Shown: positions 1-7,634 of the stretch, in pieces | Position numbering within the stretch: position 1 is the stretch's first letter | How the letters are laid out: each line of letters starts with the position of its first letter | Assembly: GCA_051955535.1 (NCBI GenBank) | Contig: JBQCGP010000062.1 | Location: 1 to 39,207 of the forward strand | Reading direction: 5' to 3' | DNA from: 13-2-20CM-68-14 sp051955535 | Lineage (GTDB): Bacteria; Actinomycetota; Thermoleophilia; Gaiellales; Gaiellaceae | DNA length: 39,207 bases | Position numbers and translations under genes: made by a program | The notes under the pieces: model-generated | What the model saw: the letters and a program-made list of their open reading frames with translations, nothing else | The model's database searches: none | What the model was told of the DNA's origin: nothing

Positions 1-993
1 GCTTTTCCAGTAGCGGTGCCAGCCGTGCGGCACGAAGGGGTCGAACATCGACTGGAGGGCCAGGTATGTCTTGGGCTCCAGCAGGTCGGCGATCGGGTTG
101 CCGAACTCCTTGAGCGGGCGCACGACCTCAAGCCCTTCCTGTGGCGCGCCGGCGTAGCAGGCGCCGACCATCACGATCGGCTTGCCGTGCACCTCGGCGG
201 GCAGGAACGGAAGCGGTTGCGCCACGCTTAGCTCGAAGATTGTCGTGAGCTCGTCGGGCGCGGCGGCGGCGAACTGGCGGTAGAAGCGCAGCACCTCGGG
301 GGCGTCCTCGAGCGCGTGGAAGACGGGCCCGGCGAGCACGATCGGCCCGACCGGGTGTAGGCGGTATTCGAACGAGGTGACGATGCCGAAGTTGCCGCCG
401 CCGCCGCGGACACCCCAGAACAGGTCGGGGTTCGCGTCCTCGTCGGCGGTGACGAGGTCGCCGTCGGCCGTGACGAGATCGACGGAGAGCAGGTTGTCGA
501 CGGTGGCGCCGTTTTTGCGCATGAGCCAGCCGATGCCGCCGCCGAGCGTCAGGCCGGCGATGCCGGTGTGGGTCACGATCCCGCCCACGGTCGCCAGCCC
601 GTGGAGCTGCGTCTCGCGGTCGAGCTCGCCCCAAAGCACGCCGGCCTGCGCCCGCGCCGTCCTCGCTTGCGGGTCGACCCTGATGCCCTTCATCGGCGAA
701 AGGTCGATCATCAGGCCCCCATCGCAGACCGCATGCCCGGCAACGCCGTGACCACCGGAACGGACCGCGACCAGCAGATCCCGCTCGCGGGCGAAGCGCA
801 CCGCCGCGACCACATCGGCCACGCCCGTGCAGCGGGCGATGCAGGCCGGATGGCGGTCAATTGCGCCATTCCAGATTCCGCGGGCAGCGTCGTAGCCCGG
901 GCTCGTCGGCAGCAGCAGCTCTCCGCCGAACGATCCGCCGAGCTCGTCGGACGCGGTCGTCTCCGCTGTGCTCGATGACGTCCGGGTAGTCAC
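1..993 (-). CDS. BBE-like FAD-dependent oxidoreductase, N-terminal 331 codons (cut by window edge)
   Basis: Flavin oxidase of the FAD-binding PCMH / berberine-bridge-enzyme-like family; such enzymes oxidise amines, sugars or alcohols with a covalently bound FAD. The reading frame is open from a GTG at 993 to the window edge. Visible are the SGGH motif (His82, the usual 8-alpha-histidyl FAD site), the LGGGIGWL glycine stretch at about 150-157, FWGVRGGGGNFGIVT, and near the edge LQSMFDPFVPHG followed by YWKS, typical of this family. The cysteine of bicovalent members (CDN) is replaced by VDN, so FAD is probably held through one bond. The C-terminal BBE segment lies outside the window. No ATG is available near the start; TACGTT 6 nt upstream of the GTG fits a leaderless start. 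It is divergent from the HxlR regulator, which may control it. Substrate unknown. Confidence 0.85.
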   Translation of the reverse strand, partial: MTTRTSSSTAETTASDELGGSFGGELLLPTSPGYDAARGIWNGAIDRHPACIARCTGVADVVAAVRFARERDLLVAVRSGGHGVAGHAVCDGGLMIDLSPMKGIRVDPQARTARAQAGVLWGELDRETQLHGLATVGGIVTHTGIAGLTLGGGIGWLMRKNGATVDNLLSVDLVTADGDLVTADEDANPDLFWGVRGGGGNFGIVTSFEYRLHPVGPIVLAGPVFHALEDAPEVLRFYRQFAAAAPDELTTIFELSVAQPLPFLPAEVHGKPIVMVGACYAGAPQEGLEVVRPLKEFGNPIADLLEPKTYLALQSMFDPFVPHGWHRYWKS

Positions 994-1036
994 GAGAGCA
1001 ACGTAGACTTGCCAGCCCGGGCTCACTAGTTCTACT

Positions 1037-1056
1037 TTCGAACCAACCGGTCCGAA
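1037..1056. promoter_or_regulatory. Candidate operator: imperfect 8-4-8 palindrome
   Basis: TTCGAACC, 4-nt spacer AACC, then GGTCCGAA: arms match with one mismatch. It sits in the 102-nt gap between the divergent oxidase and HxlR genes, about 40 nt before the regulator start and 44 nt before the oxidase start. Position and symmetry suit a dimeric winged-helix regulator acting on both genes. The assignment is inference. Confidence 0.4.
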
Positions 1057-1082
1057 TAACAGACCCTCGCCCGAACCGGGAC

Positions 1083-1096
1083 TAGCATGGGCGCGA
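1083..1096 (+). promoter_or_regulatory. Candidate -10 element, leaderless start of the HxlR gene
   Basis: TAGCAT at 1083-1088 lies 7 nt before the ATG at 1096, so transcription would start at or next to that codon. No convincing -35 hexamer or Shine-Dalgarno sequence is seen. Confidence 0.25.
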
Positions 1097-1866
1097 TGCG
1101 CAGCTACGCGCAGTACTGCCCGGTCGCCAAGGCCAGCGAGACCCTCGGCGACCGTTGGACGCTTCTGATCGTGCGCGAGATGCTCGGCGGCGCGAGCGGT
1201 TTCAACGAGCTCCAACGCGGCCTCCCAGGGATCTCGCGCTCGGTCCTCACCGACCGTATGCGCGCGCTCGAGCGGGCCGAGATCATCGAGCGCAGGACGG
1301 GCCCGAAAGGCCGCACCCTCGAATATCGGCTCACGCCCGTCGGCCGCGACCTCGAGCCGGTCGTACAGGCGATTGGAGAGTGGGGCGCGACGTGGTCGAT
1401 CACCGAGCCGCGCCCCGATGAACTCGATCCCTACCTGTTGATCGTCTGGATGGCCCGCCACGTCGATCGCCAACGGCTCCCACCCAACCGAACCGTGGTC
1501 AAGTTCGACTTTCGCGCCCCCAAGCAGCGTTACTGGATGGTCCTCGAGCCCTCCGAGGTCTCGGTCTGCCTCCAGCATCCCGGCTTAGACGTCGACCTCG
1601 AGGTCGTCGTCGACACCACCGCGCTCTACCGCGTCTACTTGGGACGGGCCGAGCTGGGCGGCGCGATTCGAGACGGTCAGCTGACGATGAGCGGTCCGCG
1701 GACGCTGCAAGGCGGATTCGGCCACTGGTTCACCTGGAGCGCATTCGCCCCAGCCAGCCGCTCGGCGCAGAAGCGCCGCACAGCTGCCTCACGCCTTGCC
1801 AGCCCTCAACGCGTACAGATCGCCGAAGCTCTCCGCGGAAGCGCAGGGTTAGCTGCATCTGAATAG
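1096..1866 (+). CDS. HxlR-family winged-helix regulator with C-terminal SCP2-like extension
   Basis: Transcription factor of the HxlR/MarR-like winged-helix group, 256 residues from the ATG at 1096 (an ATG at 1087 adds three residues). Residues about 1-95 carry the family pattern: CPVAKASETLGDRW, then the recognition region FNELQRGLPGISRSVLTDRM, and the wing GRTLEYRLT. Plain HxlR proteins are 100-120 residues; the extra 150 residues here resemble the SCP2-like hydrophobic-ligand domain often fused to actinobacterial members, so a small ligand may be sensed. The 1096 start is preferred because family members usually begin MRSYxQYCP. Divergence from the FAD oxidase and the palindrome at 1037-1056 suggest it controls that gene and itself. 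The ligand-domain call is less sure than the DNA-binding call. Confidence 0.85.
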   Translation: MRSYAQYCPVAKASETLGDRWTLLIVREMLGGASGFNELQRGLPGISRSVLTDRMRALERAEIIERRTGPKGRTLEYRLTPVGRDLEPVVQAIGEWGATWSITEPRPDELDPYLLIVWMARHVDRQRLPPNRTVVKFDFRAPKQRYWMVLEPSEVSVCLQHPGLDVDLEVVVDTTALYRVYLGRAELGGAIRDGQLTMSGPRTLQGGFGHWFTWSAFAPASRSAQKRRTAASRLASPQRVQIAEALRGSAGLAASE

Positions 1867-2069
1867 CGCGCGGGTGTGCCAGCCAGCCTGAGCGCCTCTC
1901 GCCACAATCCTGTGCTTCCGCGCGGCGAGACGCCGGCGTCCGATGATCGCCAGAGTGGAACCCAGACCCCGGCTGCGCGAGCTAGATCGGTCGAGCCGTC
2001 AGCGGCGCTGATCGCTTAAAGCCAAGCCTGAAGAGGGTCCGAGCCCCGACGAGCTGACACCCGACGCGG

Positions 2070-2420
2070 TTAGGTCAGGCGCGACCACGCTGTGACTTCC
2101 GAGGCTGCGGCAACGAAGCTGGCATGTGCTGCGACCTCGTCCGGAAGGCGGTGCAGGAGCGCGTCGATCTCGCCGGGATCGGCGAGCCCGTCCTGTTCGA
2201 TCCGCGGCCGGAGCGAGCGGACGAGGTTCGCCATCCGCGCGAGGACGTCGTGGCTGTTGGCGCCGGCGCCGACGATCGTGGTCATTCCGAGTGAAGGAGC
2301 GGGGAGCCCGGCCGCGGCGAAGAACGACGGCAGCCTAGATCCGGTGTCGAGGTTGGCGGCGCCGGCGGCGATGGCGTGGACAACGAGCTGGCAGCACCGG
2401 TCCCAGCTGCTGATGCTCAA
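2070..2420 (-). pseudogene. Remnant of a SAM-dependent methyltransferase (C-terminal part only)
   Basis: The frame is open from the in-frame TAG that ends the upstream aminotransferase gene down to 2070, with only a TTG available as start. The approximately 116 residues resemble the last third of actinobacterial class I methyltransferases: a GSRLPSFFAAAGLPAPSLG stretch, then LVRSLRPRIEQDGLADPGEIDALL, then VTAWSRL at the end (EVT-AWSR corresponds to the usual GAWxRKP tail). The N-terminal Rossmann domain with the SAM-binding GxGxG is absent, so it cannot work as a methyltransferase. Identification is from remembered family appearance, not alignment; a genuine short gene is less likely. Confidence 0.5.
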
Positions 2421-2456
2421 CGACCTGTTCGGGTGCCGGCAATAACGGACGCGGCG

Positions 2457-3623
2457 CTAAGTAGCTCCGCGGAGCAGACCGCGATGCCGTCGCAGCCCTT
2501 CGAGCACGACCTCAACGTCTTCGGCGCTGTTGTAGCAATGCGGTGAGATCCGCAGGTTGCCGTCCCGCGACGACGTCACGATCCCCTGCTTGCCGAGCGC
2601 AGCCACGAGCTGCTCGGCGTCAGTCGAGGCGATGCAAGTCAAAGCCCCACGGTGCTCCCACGCGCGCGGCGTGACGACCAACGCGCCCAACTCGTCCACG
2701 CCCTCGAGCAGCCGCTCGGTGAGCCCCCGGACGTGCTTTTCGGTCTCCTCGATCCCGATCTCCCGCATCAGCTCGATGCCGGCGATCGCGGCGTAGATTG
2801 CGGGAACAGGAGGCGTGCCGGCTTCGAACCGGCGCGCGGTCGGGGCCGGCGAGTAATCGCGAATGTCCATCTCGAAGATGTCCCGGTCGGCAAACCAGCC
2901 CGTGGCAGTCGGATAGAGCTGCTCGACAAGATCGCGGCGGCAGTAGAAAAAGGCGAGCCCAGCCGAGCCGAGCAGGTACTTGAGCGCCCCGGCGACGAGG
3001 AAGTCGCAGCCGAGGGCACGTACGTCGACCGGAAGCGAGCCGACGCTCTGATAGGCGTCCAGCAGCAGCGGGACGCCGCGCTCGTGGGCGAGCGCGGCAA
3101 GGGCCTCGACGTCCAGGCGCGCTCCGTTTCGGAAGCAGACGTGGGTGGTCGCGACGAGCGCGGTGCGCTCGTCGATCGCCGCCTCGAATCGCTCGAGCGG
3201 GATCATGCCGTCGGCGTCGACAGCGACGTGCTCGACCCTTGCGCCCCTTCGCTCTTGGGCGTGGGAGATCTGCCCGATCGTCGGGAACTCGAAGTCGCTG
3301 AGAACGATCTTGTCCCGCTCGCCGTCGAACGCGAGCGCGCTAGTGAGCGCGGCGACGCCCGCCGAGACCGAGGTCGTGATCGCGATCTCGTCCTCCTCCG
3401 CGTTGAGGAGGTCGGCGACGCTCCTCCGAGCTGCGTCGAGCTGCGCGACCCAGTACTCCCACGGTGCACCGTGCTCGTCCCAGTCCGCCAGATAACGCGC
3501 GTACGAGTCGCGGACGGCATCCGAGAGAGCTCCCTGCGAGCAGCTGTTGATGTAGGTCAGCCGCTCGAAGATCGCGAAACGCGGCCGAACTCTCTCGGCA
3601 AGCGCGTCGACGCTAACGGCCAA
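2457..3623 (-). CDS. Class V aminotransferase-fold PLP enzyme (kynureninase/desulfurase-like)
   Basis: PLP enzyme of fold type I, aminotransferase class V superfamily (cysteine desulfurases, serine-glyoxylate aminotransferases, kynureninases, isopenicillin epimerases). 388 residues from a TTG at 3623. Lys215 in GALKYLLGSAGL is the predicted Schiff-base lysine; Asp189 in DAYQSVG is the PLP-ring aspartate; RRFEAGTPPVPAIYA near 265 is the dimer-interface segment. It has no desulfurase active-loop cysteine motif that I can see. It is the last intact gene of the minus-strand operon and overlaps the LivF stop by 11 nt, so it is probably translated with the transporter. With a tryptophan dioxygenase in the same operon, a kynureninase-like C-C cleaving role is possible; with the dehydratase and OCD pair, a transaminase role is also possible. 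Family call is firm, reaction is not. Confidence 0.85.
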   Translation of the reverse strand: MAVSVDALAERVRPRFAIFERLTYINSCSQGALSDAVRDSYARYLADWDEHGAPWEYWVAQLDAARRSVADLLNAEEDEIAITTSVSAGVAALTSALAFDGERDKIVLSDFEFPTIGQISHAQERRGARVEHVAVDADGMIPLERFEAAIDERTALVATTHVCFRNGARLDVEALAALAHERGVPLLLDAYQSVGSLPVDVRALGCDFLVAGALKYLLGSAGLAFFYCRRDLVEQLYPTATGWFADRDIFEMDIRDYSPAPTARRFEAGTPPVPAIYAAIAGIELMREIGIEETEKHVRGLTERLLEGVDELGALVVTPRAWEHRGALTCIASTDAEQLVAALGKQGIVTSSRDGNLRISPHCYNSAEDVEVVLEGLRRHRGLLRGAT

Positions 3624-4314
3624 GGTAAGCCTTGCGCAGCTCTTCGTGCTCGATCAGGTCGGAGGCACGCCCGGACAGGACGATCCGGCCGGTCTGGAGC
3701 ACATAGCCGCGGTCCGCGATCGAGAGCGAGACGTTCGCGTTCTGCTCGACGACGAGGATTGCCACGCCCGATTCGTGGACCTCCTTGATGATTTCGAAGT
3801 TGCGCTCGACGAGAATCGGCGCCAGCCCCATCGACGGCTCGTCCATCAACAGCAGCTTCGGCCGTGACATCAGGGCACGGCCCATCGCCACCATCTGCTG
3901 CTCGCCCCCGGAGAGCGTCCCGGCCAGTTGCTTGCGCCGCTCGTGCAGCAGCGGGAAGAGGGAGTAGACGCGCTCGAAGTCCTCTTTGTGGCCGCCGTTT
4001 CGGAGGTAGGCGCCCATCTCCAGGTTCTCCTGGACGGTCATCGGCCCGAAGAGACGCCGGTTTTCGGGCACGATCGCCATGCCCTTGCCGATCCGGTAGC
4101 TCGTGGCGCGGCCGACCACGTCCTCGCCGTCGAAGCGGACGCTGCCGCGACGCGGGTGGACGATGCCGAGGATCGTCTTCAGCGTCGTCGACTTGCCCGA
4201 GGCGTTGCCGCCGAGCAGGCAGACGAGCTCGCCCTCGGCGACCTCGAGCGAGACCCGCTCCAGGATGTGGATCTGGCCGTAGTAGGTGTCGACGTCCTGG
4301 AGCTGGAGCAGCAT
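3613..4314 (-). CDS. livF: ABC transporter ATPase, LivF type (first HAAT system)
   Basis: One of the two cytoplasmic ATPases of a branched-chain/hydrophobic amino-acid type importer; it powers uptake by ATP hydrolysis. 233 residues. Walker A is LLGGNASGKST (about 33-43), a variant of the usual GPNGAGKST; the signature is LSGGEQQMVAMGRAL, Walker B LLLMDEPSMGLAP, and the switch histidine is replaced by Gln in VVEQNANV, which is normal for LivF. The start ATG shares one base with the LivG stop (TGATG), so a much longer in-frame upstream extension is not needed and was not used. The C-terminus IEHEELRKAYLG is typical of LivF. Confidence 0.93.
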   Translation of the reverse strand: MLLQLQDVDTYYGQIHILERVSLEVAEGELVCLLGGNASGKSTTLKTILGIVHPRRGSVRFDGEDVVGRATSYRIGKGMAIVPENRRLFGPMTVQENLEMGAYLRNGGHKEDFERVYSLFPLLHERRKQLAGTLSGGEQQMVAMGRALMSRPKLLLMDEPSMGLAPILVERNFEIIKEVHESGVAILVVEQNANVSLSIADRGYVLQTGRIVLSGRASDLIEHEELRKAYLGR

Positions 4315-5105
4315 CAGACGGCCTTCTTCTCGGCGCGGGCGCCGAGGTAGGCCTCGATCACGAGCGGATGCGTGGCCACCTCGTCGAACGAGCCCTCGGC
4401 GATCTTGACCCCGTGGTCGAGCGCGACCACCCGGTCCGAGATTCCCTCGACGACGTGCATGTCGTGCTCGATCACGAGGATCGTGTAGGCGGCGTCGTCG
4501 CGGAGGCGTCCGATCAGCTGCGTGACCTCGTGGGTCTCGTTCGGGTTCATTCCGGCCGCCGGCTCGTCGAGGAGGAGCAGCCGGGCATTGGTCGCCATCG
4601 CGCGGGCGATCTCGAGCCGGCGCCTGTTGGCGTACGACAGGCTGTACGCGGGCTGGTCGAAGCGGTAGCCCGCGAGCCGTTGACCGAAGAAGGCGAGCTT
4701 CTCCTCCGCGACCGCCCGGATGCGCTTCTCCTCGCGCCGCGCGCGCGGCAGCTGGAGCATCGACTCGAAGGCGGTCGCCTTCGTGTGGCCGTACTCGGCT
4801 GCCATTACGTTCTCCAGTACGGTCATGTTCAGGAACAGCCTGAGCGTCTGGAAGGTGCGCGCAACTCCTCTTTGCGTGATCCTGTGGGGCGAAAGGCCGG
4901 AGATCCGTTCGCCTTCGAAGACGATGTCGCCCGAATCGGGGTGGAAGATGCCCGTGATCAGGTTGAAGACGGTGGTCTTGCCCGCGCCGTTCGGCCCGAT
5001 CACGCTCACGATCTCGCCGTCGTCGACGTGGAGGTTCAGCTGGTCGACGACGCGGAGGCCTCCGAAGCTCTTCGTTACGTCTCGCAGCTCGAGCAGCGCC
5101 GGCAC
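4314..5105 (-). CDS. livG: ABC transporter ATPase, LivG type (first HAAT system)
   Basis: Second ATPase of the same importer, 263 residues from a GTG at 5105, 3 nt after the LivM stop. Walker A is GPNGAGKT (37-44); ARTFQTLRLF after the Q-loop region is a LivG hallmark; the signature is degenerate (YSLSYANRRRLEIARAM), as usual for LivG; Walker B is LLLLDEPAAGMNP; the switch His is in VIEHDMHVV. The C-terminal VIEAYLGARAEKKAV is the family tail. It pairs with LivF on the inner face of the LivH/LivM channel. Confidence 0.94.
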   Translation of the reverse strand: MPALLELRDVTKSFGGLRVVDQLNLHVDDGEIVSVIGPNGAGKTTVFNLITGIFHPDSGDIVFEGERISGLSPHRITQRGVARTFQTLRLFLNMTVLENVMAAEYGHTKATAFESMLQLPRARREEKRIRAVAEEKLAFFGQRLAGYRFDQPAYSLSYANRRRLEIARAMATNARLLLLDEPAAGMNPNETHEVTQLIGRLRDDAAYTILVIEHDMHVVEGISDRVVALDHGVKIAEGSFDEVATHPLVIEAYLGARAEKKAV

Positions 5106-5108
5106 CGG

Positions 5109-6629
5109 TCAGACCACCTCCACCCGCGCAGTGCCGAAGATCCCTGACGGCCGCACGTTCATGATCACGACGAGTAGGGCGCCGAGAAGGATCAGGCGCG
5201 TCGCGCCGGAGACCTGCTCGACCAGCTTGTTCTCCCAGACGAACGCGGCCAGGTAGAGAGTCGGGATCATCACGACCACGCGCCACCAGCCGCGGACGAG
5301 CGTCAGGACGAGGGCCGCGACGATGAGCGCGAAGTACGCCCAGCCCGCGATCCGATCGGCGTGTGTCGGAAGGAGCACCCAGTGGTCGAGCGCACGCCCG
5401 AATGCACCGCCGCCCTGGCTATGGCCCGCCGTCCCGCGGGACCACACTGCGCCGACGATCGCGTGGACCGCAAACCCGAACGCGATCGTGCCGACCAGGG
5501 TGACGACGGCTCGGTACCAGGGCTTCATGCCGATCAGCAAGGCAAGCACGAGCACGCCGTAGAAGAGAAAGCGCGCATTCGTCGGCGACCTCAGCAACTC
5601 CGGCGCGCCGTTGACGATCAGCGCGCCGATCACGACGCCGCCGATGCTCCCGAGCCCGCCGAGAATCACGATCGCGTAGATCGTGATCAGCAGTCCGACG
5701 TCGTAGTCGCCTGGAAAGGCTCCTGACTGGACGGCGGCGAAGATCGTTCCGGTGAACCCCGCGATTGCCGCCCCGAACATGAAGGCGAGCAGCTTCAGTC
5801 GGTTGACGGGGGTGCTCATCGCCTCGGCGGCGAGCGGGTCCTCGCGCAGCGCGCGCCAGGCGCGGCCTGTTCGCGAGAAGTTGACGAAGAACAGCATCGT
5901 CATCAGGACCGCGAGGGCGATCAGGGTGTAGAAGTAGTAGCCCTTCGTCGTCGTGATCTTGAAGCCGAAGAAGTTGAGCGGATCGATCCGGTCAAGGCCG
6001 TTCGCGCCGCCCGTCAGGTCAACCTTGCCGACGAAGGGATAGGAAAAGTCGCTGGGCCCGCCGTTCGCGTTGTTCACGAAGATCACGAACGCCTGCAGGA
6101 AGAAGAGCGTCACGATCGCTAGGTAGTCGCCGAGTAGCCGCCAGGACGTGAGGCCCAGCAACAGTCCGAGCAGCGCGGTCGAGACGACGACGATTGGGAC
6201 GGCGATCTCGGCCTGGAGATGGTGGCCCGAATGGCCGCTCGCCATGATCCCGTACAGATACGCGCCGAAGCCGAAGAAGGCGATATAGCCGAGGTCGAGC
6301 AGGCCGGCGAAGCCGACGACGATGTTCAGCCCGAGTGCCAGCACGGCGTAGACGAGCGTGATCAGCCCGTAGCGATACAGGTTCCCCTCGTTCGTGACGA
6401 ACGGGAACACCGCGAACGGGCCGAGCAGAACGGCCAAGCGGCCCCAGGCGGGCAGGCGCTCCCAGCCGCGGGCGATTGCCCCGGTCAGCCCCTTGCCGGC
6501 CTCCCGCCGCTGCTCGACCTGCGCGACCCATTCGTCGGTGCCGACGCGCGGCCGGTCGACCGCGTCGGGGACCTCGGGTGCCCCTTCGGGAAGGCCGGCG
6601 CCGAGTTGTCCGTCGGGCATCGCTCTCAC
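5109..6629 (-). CDS. livM: HAAT ABC permease, LivM type, with C-terminal insertion
   Basis: Inner-membrane permease subunit. 506 residues from a GTG at 6629 that overlaps the LivH stop (GTGA); an ATG three codons later is an alternative. Residues about 1-60 are a soluble N-terminal extension; the permease core follows, with LNIVVGFAGLLDLGYIAFFG and the EAA-like loop GRAWRALREDPLAAEAMS, then ILGGLGSIGGVVIGAL. LivM proteins are usually 320-420 residues and end soon after this. Here a first apparent end (RFLFYGVLVLALLIG, about 365-380) is followed by roughly 110 residues with two or three more hydrophobic segments, then a second LivM-like end (LILLGALLVVIMNVRPSGIFG). It pairs with LivH. Confidence 0.92.
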   Translation of the reverse strand: MRAMPDGQLGAGLPEGAPEVPDAVDRPRVGTDEWVAQVEQRREAGKGLTGAIARGWERLPAWGRLAVLLGPFAVFPFVTNEGNLYRYGLITLVYAVLALGLNIVVGFAGLLDLGYIAFFGFGAYLYGIMASGHSGHHLQAEIAVPIVVVSTALLGLLLGLTSWRLLGDYLAIVTLFFLQAFVIFVNNANGGPSDFSYPFVGKVDLTGGANGLDRIDPLNFFGFKITTTKGYYFYTLIALAVLMTMLFFVNFSRTGRAWRALREDPLAAEAMSTPVNRLKLLAFMFGAAIAGFTGTIFAAVQSGAFPGDYDVGLLITIYAIVILGGLGSIGGVVIGALIVNGAPELLRSPTNARFLFYGVLVLALLIGMKPWYRAVVTLVGTIAFGFAVHAIVGAVWSRGTAGHSQGGGAFGRALDHWVLLPTHADRIAGWAYFALIVAALVLTLVRGWWRVVVMIPTLYLAAFVWENKLVEQVSGATRLILLGALLVVIMNVRPSGIFGTARVEVV

Positions 6630-7576
6630 ACCTTCCGGATCGTGGGCGAGCCGAGCAAGCCGCTCGGACGGATGAGGAACATCGTGATCAAGAGCGCGAA
6701 GACATAGAGGTTCGCGTAGGTCGACCCGCCCGGGAGGTAGCCGGTCGCGAAGGCCTCGGTCAGACCGATCAGGAATCCGCCGAGCATCGCGCCCGGGATG
6801 CTCCCGATTCCACCGACGACCGCCGCCGTGAAACCCTTCAGGCCGGCAGTGAAGCCCATCAGGGAGAAGATCTGGCCGAAGACGATTCCGAACATGACCC
6901 CGCCGGCGGCGGCGAGCGCCGAGCCGATGAAGAACGTGAACGAGATCACTCGGTCGACGCTGATCCCCATCATCTCGGCCGCCTCGCGGTCGAATGAGGT
7001 GGCGCGCATCGCCTTGCCGGTGCGCGTCCGGGAGACGACGAGCGCCAGCACGATCATCAGCCCGATCGAGGCGGCGATCGTGAGGATCTGGACGTTCGAG
7101 ATGAAGAAGTTTTTGCCGATGCTGTACGTGTTGACGCCGATCAGCGTGAAGGTGCCGTAATCACGGAACTGCGGGCCCCAGAGCAGGAGGGCGCTGTTCT
7201 GGAGGAAGATCGAGACGCCGAGCGCACTGATCAGCGGCGCGATTCGCGGGGCGCTGCGGAGCGGTCGATAGGCGAACCGCTCGATCGCGACGCCGAGCCC
7301 GCCGCAGGCGACCATCGCCACCGCGAACATGATCGCCACCACGACCCAGCCGTTCACGTCTGGTGAGATCGGCCCGCCGAGCCACTGGAGGACGAAGAAG
7401 GCGACGAACGCGCCGACCATGAAGACATCGCCGTGGGCGAAGTTCAAGAGTTTCAGGATCCCGTAGACCATCGTGTAGCCGAGAGCGATCAGCGCATAGA
7501 TGCTTCCGAGTGTCAGCCCGCTGACCAACTCGCCGAAGAAGAGGCTCCAATTCACAGGGGGAAACAAAGATCGCAC
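6626..7576 (-). CDS. livH: HAAT ABC permease, LivH type
   Basis: Second inner-membrane permease of the first importer, about 316 residues and roughly eight hydrophobic segments. Motifs: GLTLGSIYALIALGYTMVYG, LNFAHGDVFMVGAF, the cytoplasmic loop GKAMRATSFDREAAEMMGI and VVGGIGSIPGAMLGG. The first usable start is GTG at 7576; a GTG at 7555 (VNWSLFF) is equally plausible and gives the more usual N-terminus. No Shine-Dalgarno sequence is visible at either. It begins directly after the hairpin at 7583-7610, which separates it from the binding-protein gene. Confidence 0.93.
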   Translation of the reverse strand: MRSLFPPVNWSLFFGELVSGLTLGSIYALIALGYTMVYGILKLLNFAHGDVFMVGAFVAFFVLQWLGGPISPDVNGWVVVAIMFAVAMVACGGLGVAIERFAYRPLRSAPRIAPLISALGVSIFLQNSALLLWGPQFRDYGTFTLIGVNTYSIGKNFFISNVQILTIAASIGLMIVLALVVSRTRTGKAMRATSFDREAAEMMGISVDRVISFTFFIGSALAAAGGVMFGIVFGQIFSLMGFTAGLKGFTAAVVGGIGSIPGAMLGGFLIGLTEAFATGYLPGGSTYANLYVFALLITMFLIRPSGLLGSPTIRKV

Positions 7577-7582
7577 AAACGC

Positions 7583-7610
7583 GTGCGGCCCACCGGAGGG
7601 TGGGCCGCAC
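7583..7610 (-). terminator. Perfect 12-bp GC-rich hairpin between livK and livH
   Basis: GTGCGGCCCACC, loop GGAG, GGTGGGCCGCAC: all 12 pairs match. It follows the binding-protein stop by 24 nt and lies 7 nt before the earliest livH start. There is no run of T after the stem on the minus strand. Such hairpins after binding-protein genes usually stabilise the upstream message or partly terminate transcription, so that more binding protein than permease is made; that role here is inferred. Confidence 0.75.
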
Positions 7611-7634
7611 GACGTTCAGCTCAGATCGGCATGA

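Noticed and set aside
1867..2069. Possible small gene or RNA between the HxlR gene and the methyltransferase remnant
   Set aside because: Only short imperfect repeats such as TCAGC-GGC-GCTGA; no coding pattern or stable RNA fold stands out.
3613..5286. 557-codon frame covering LivF and running antisense-free through LivG
   Set aside because: Only the part from 4314 down is LivF; the upstream 320 codons are Arg/Pro-rich shadow of LivG in another frame.
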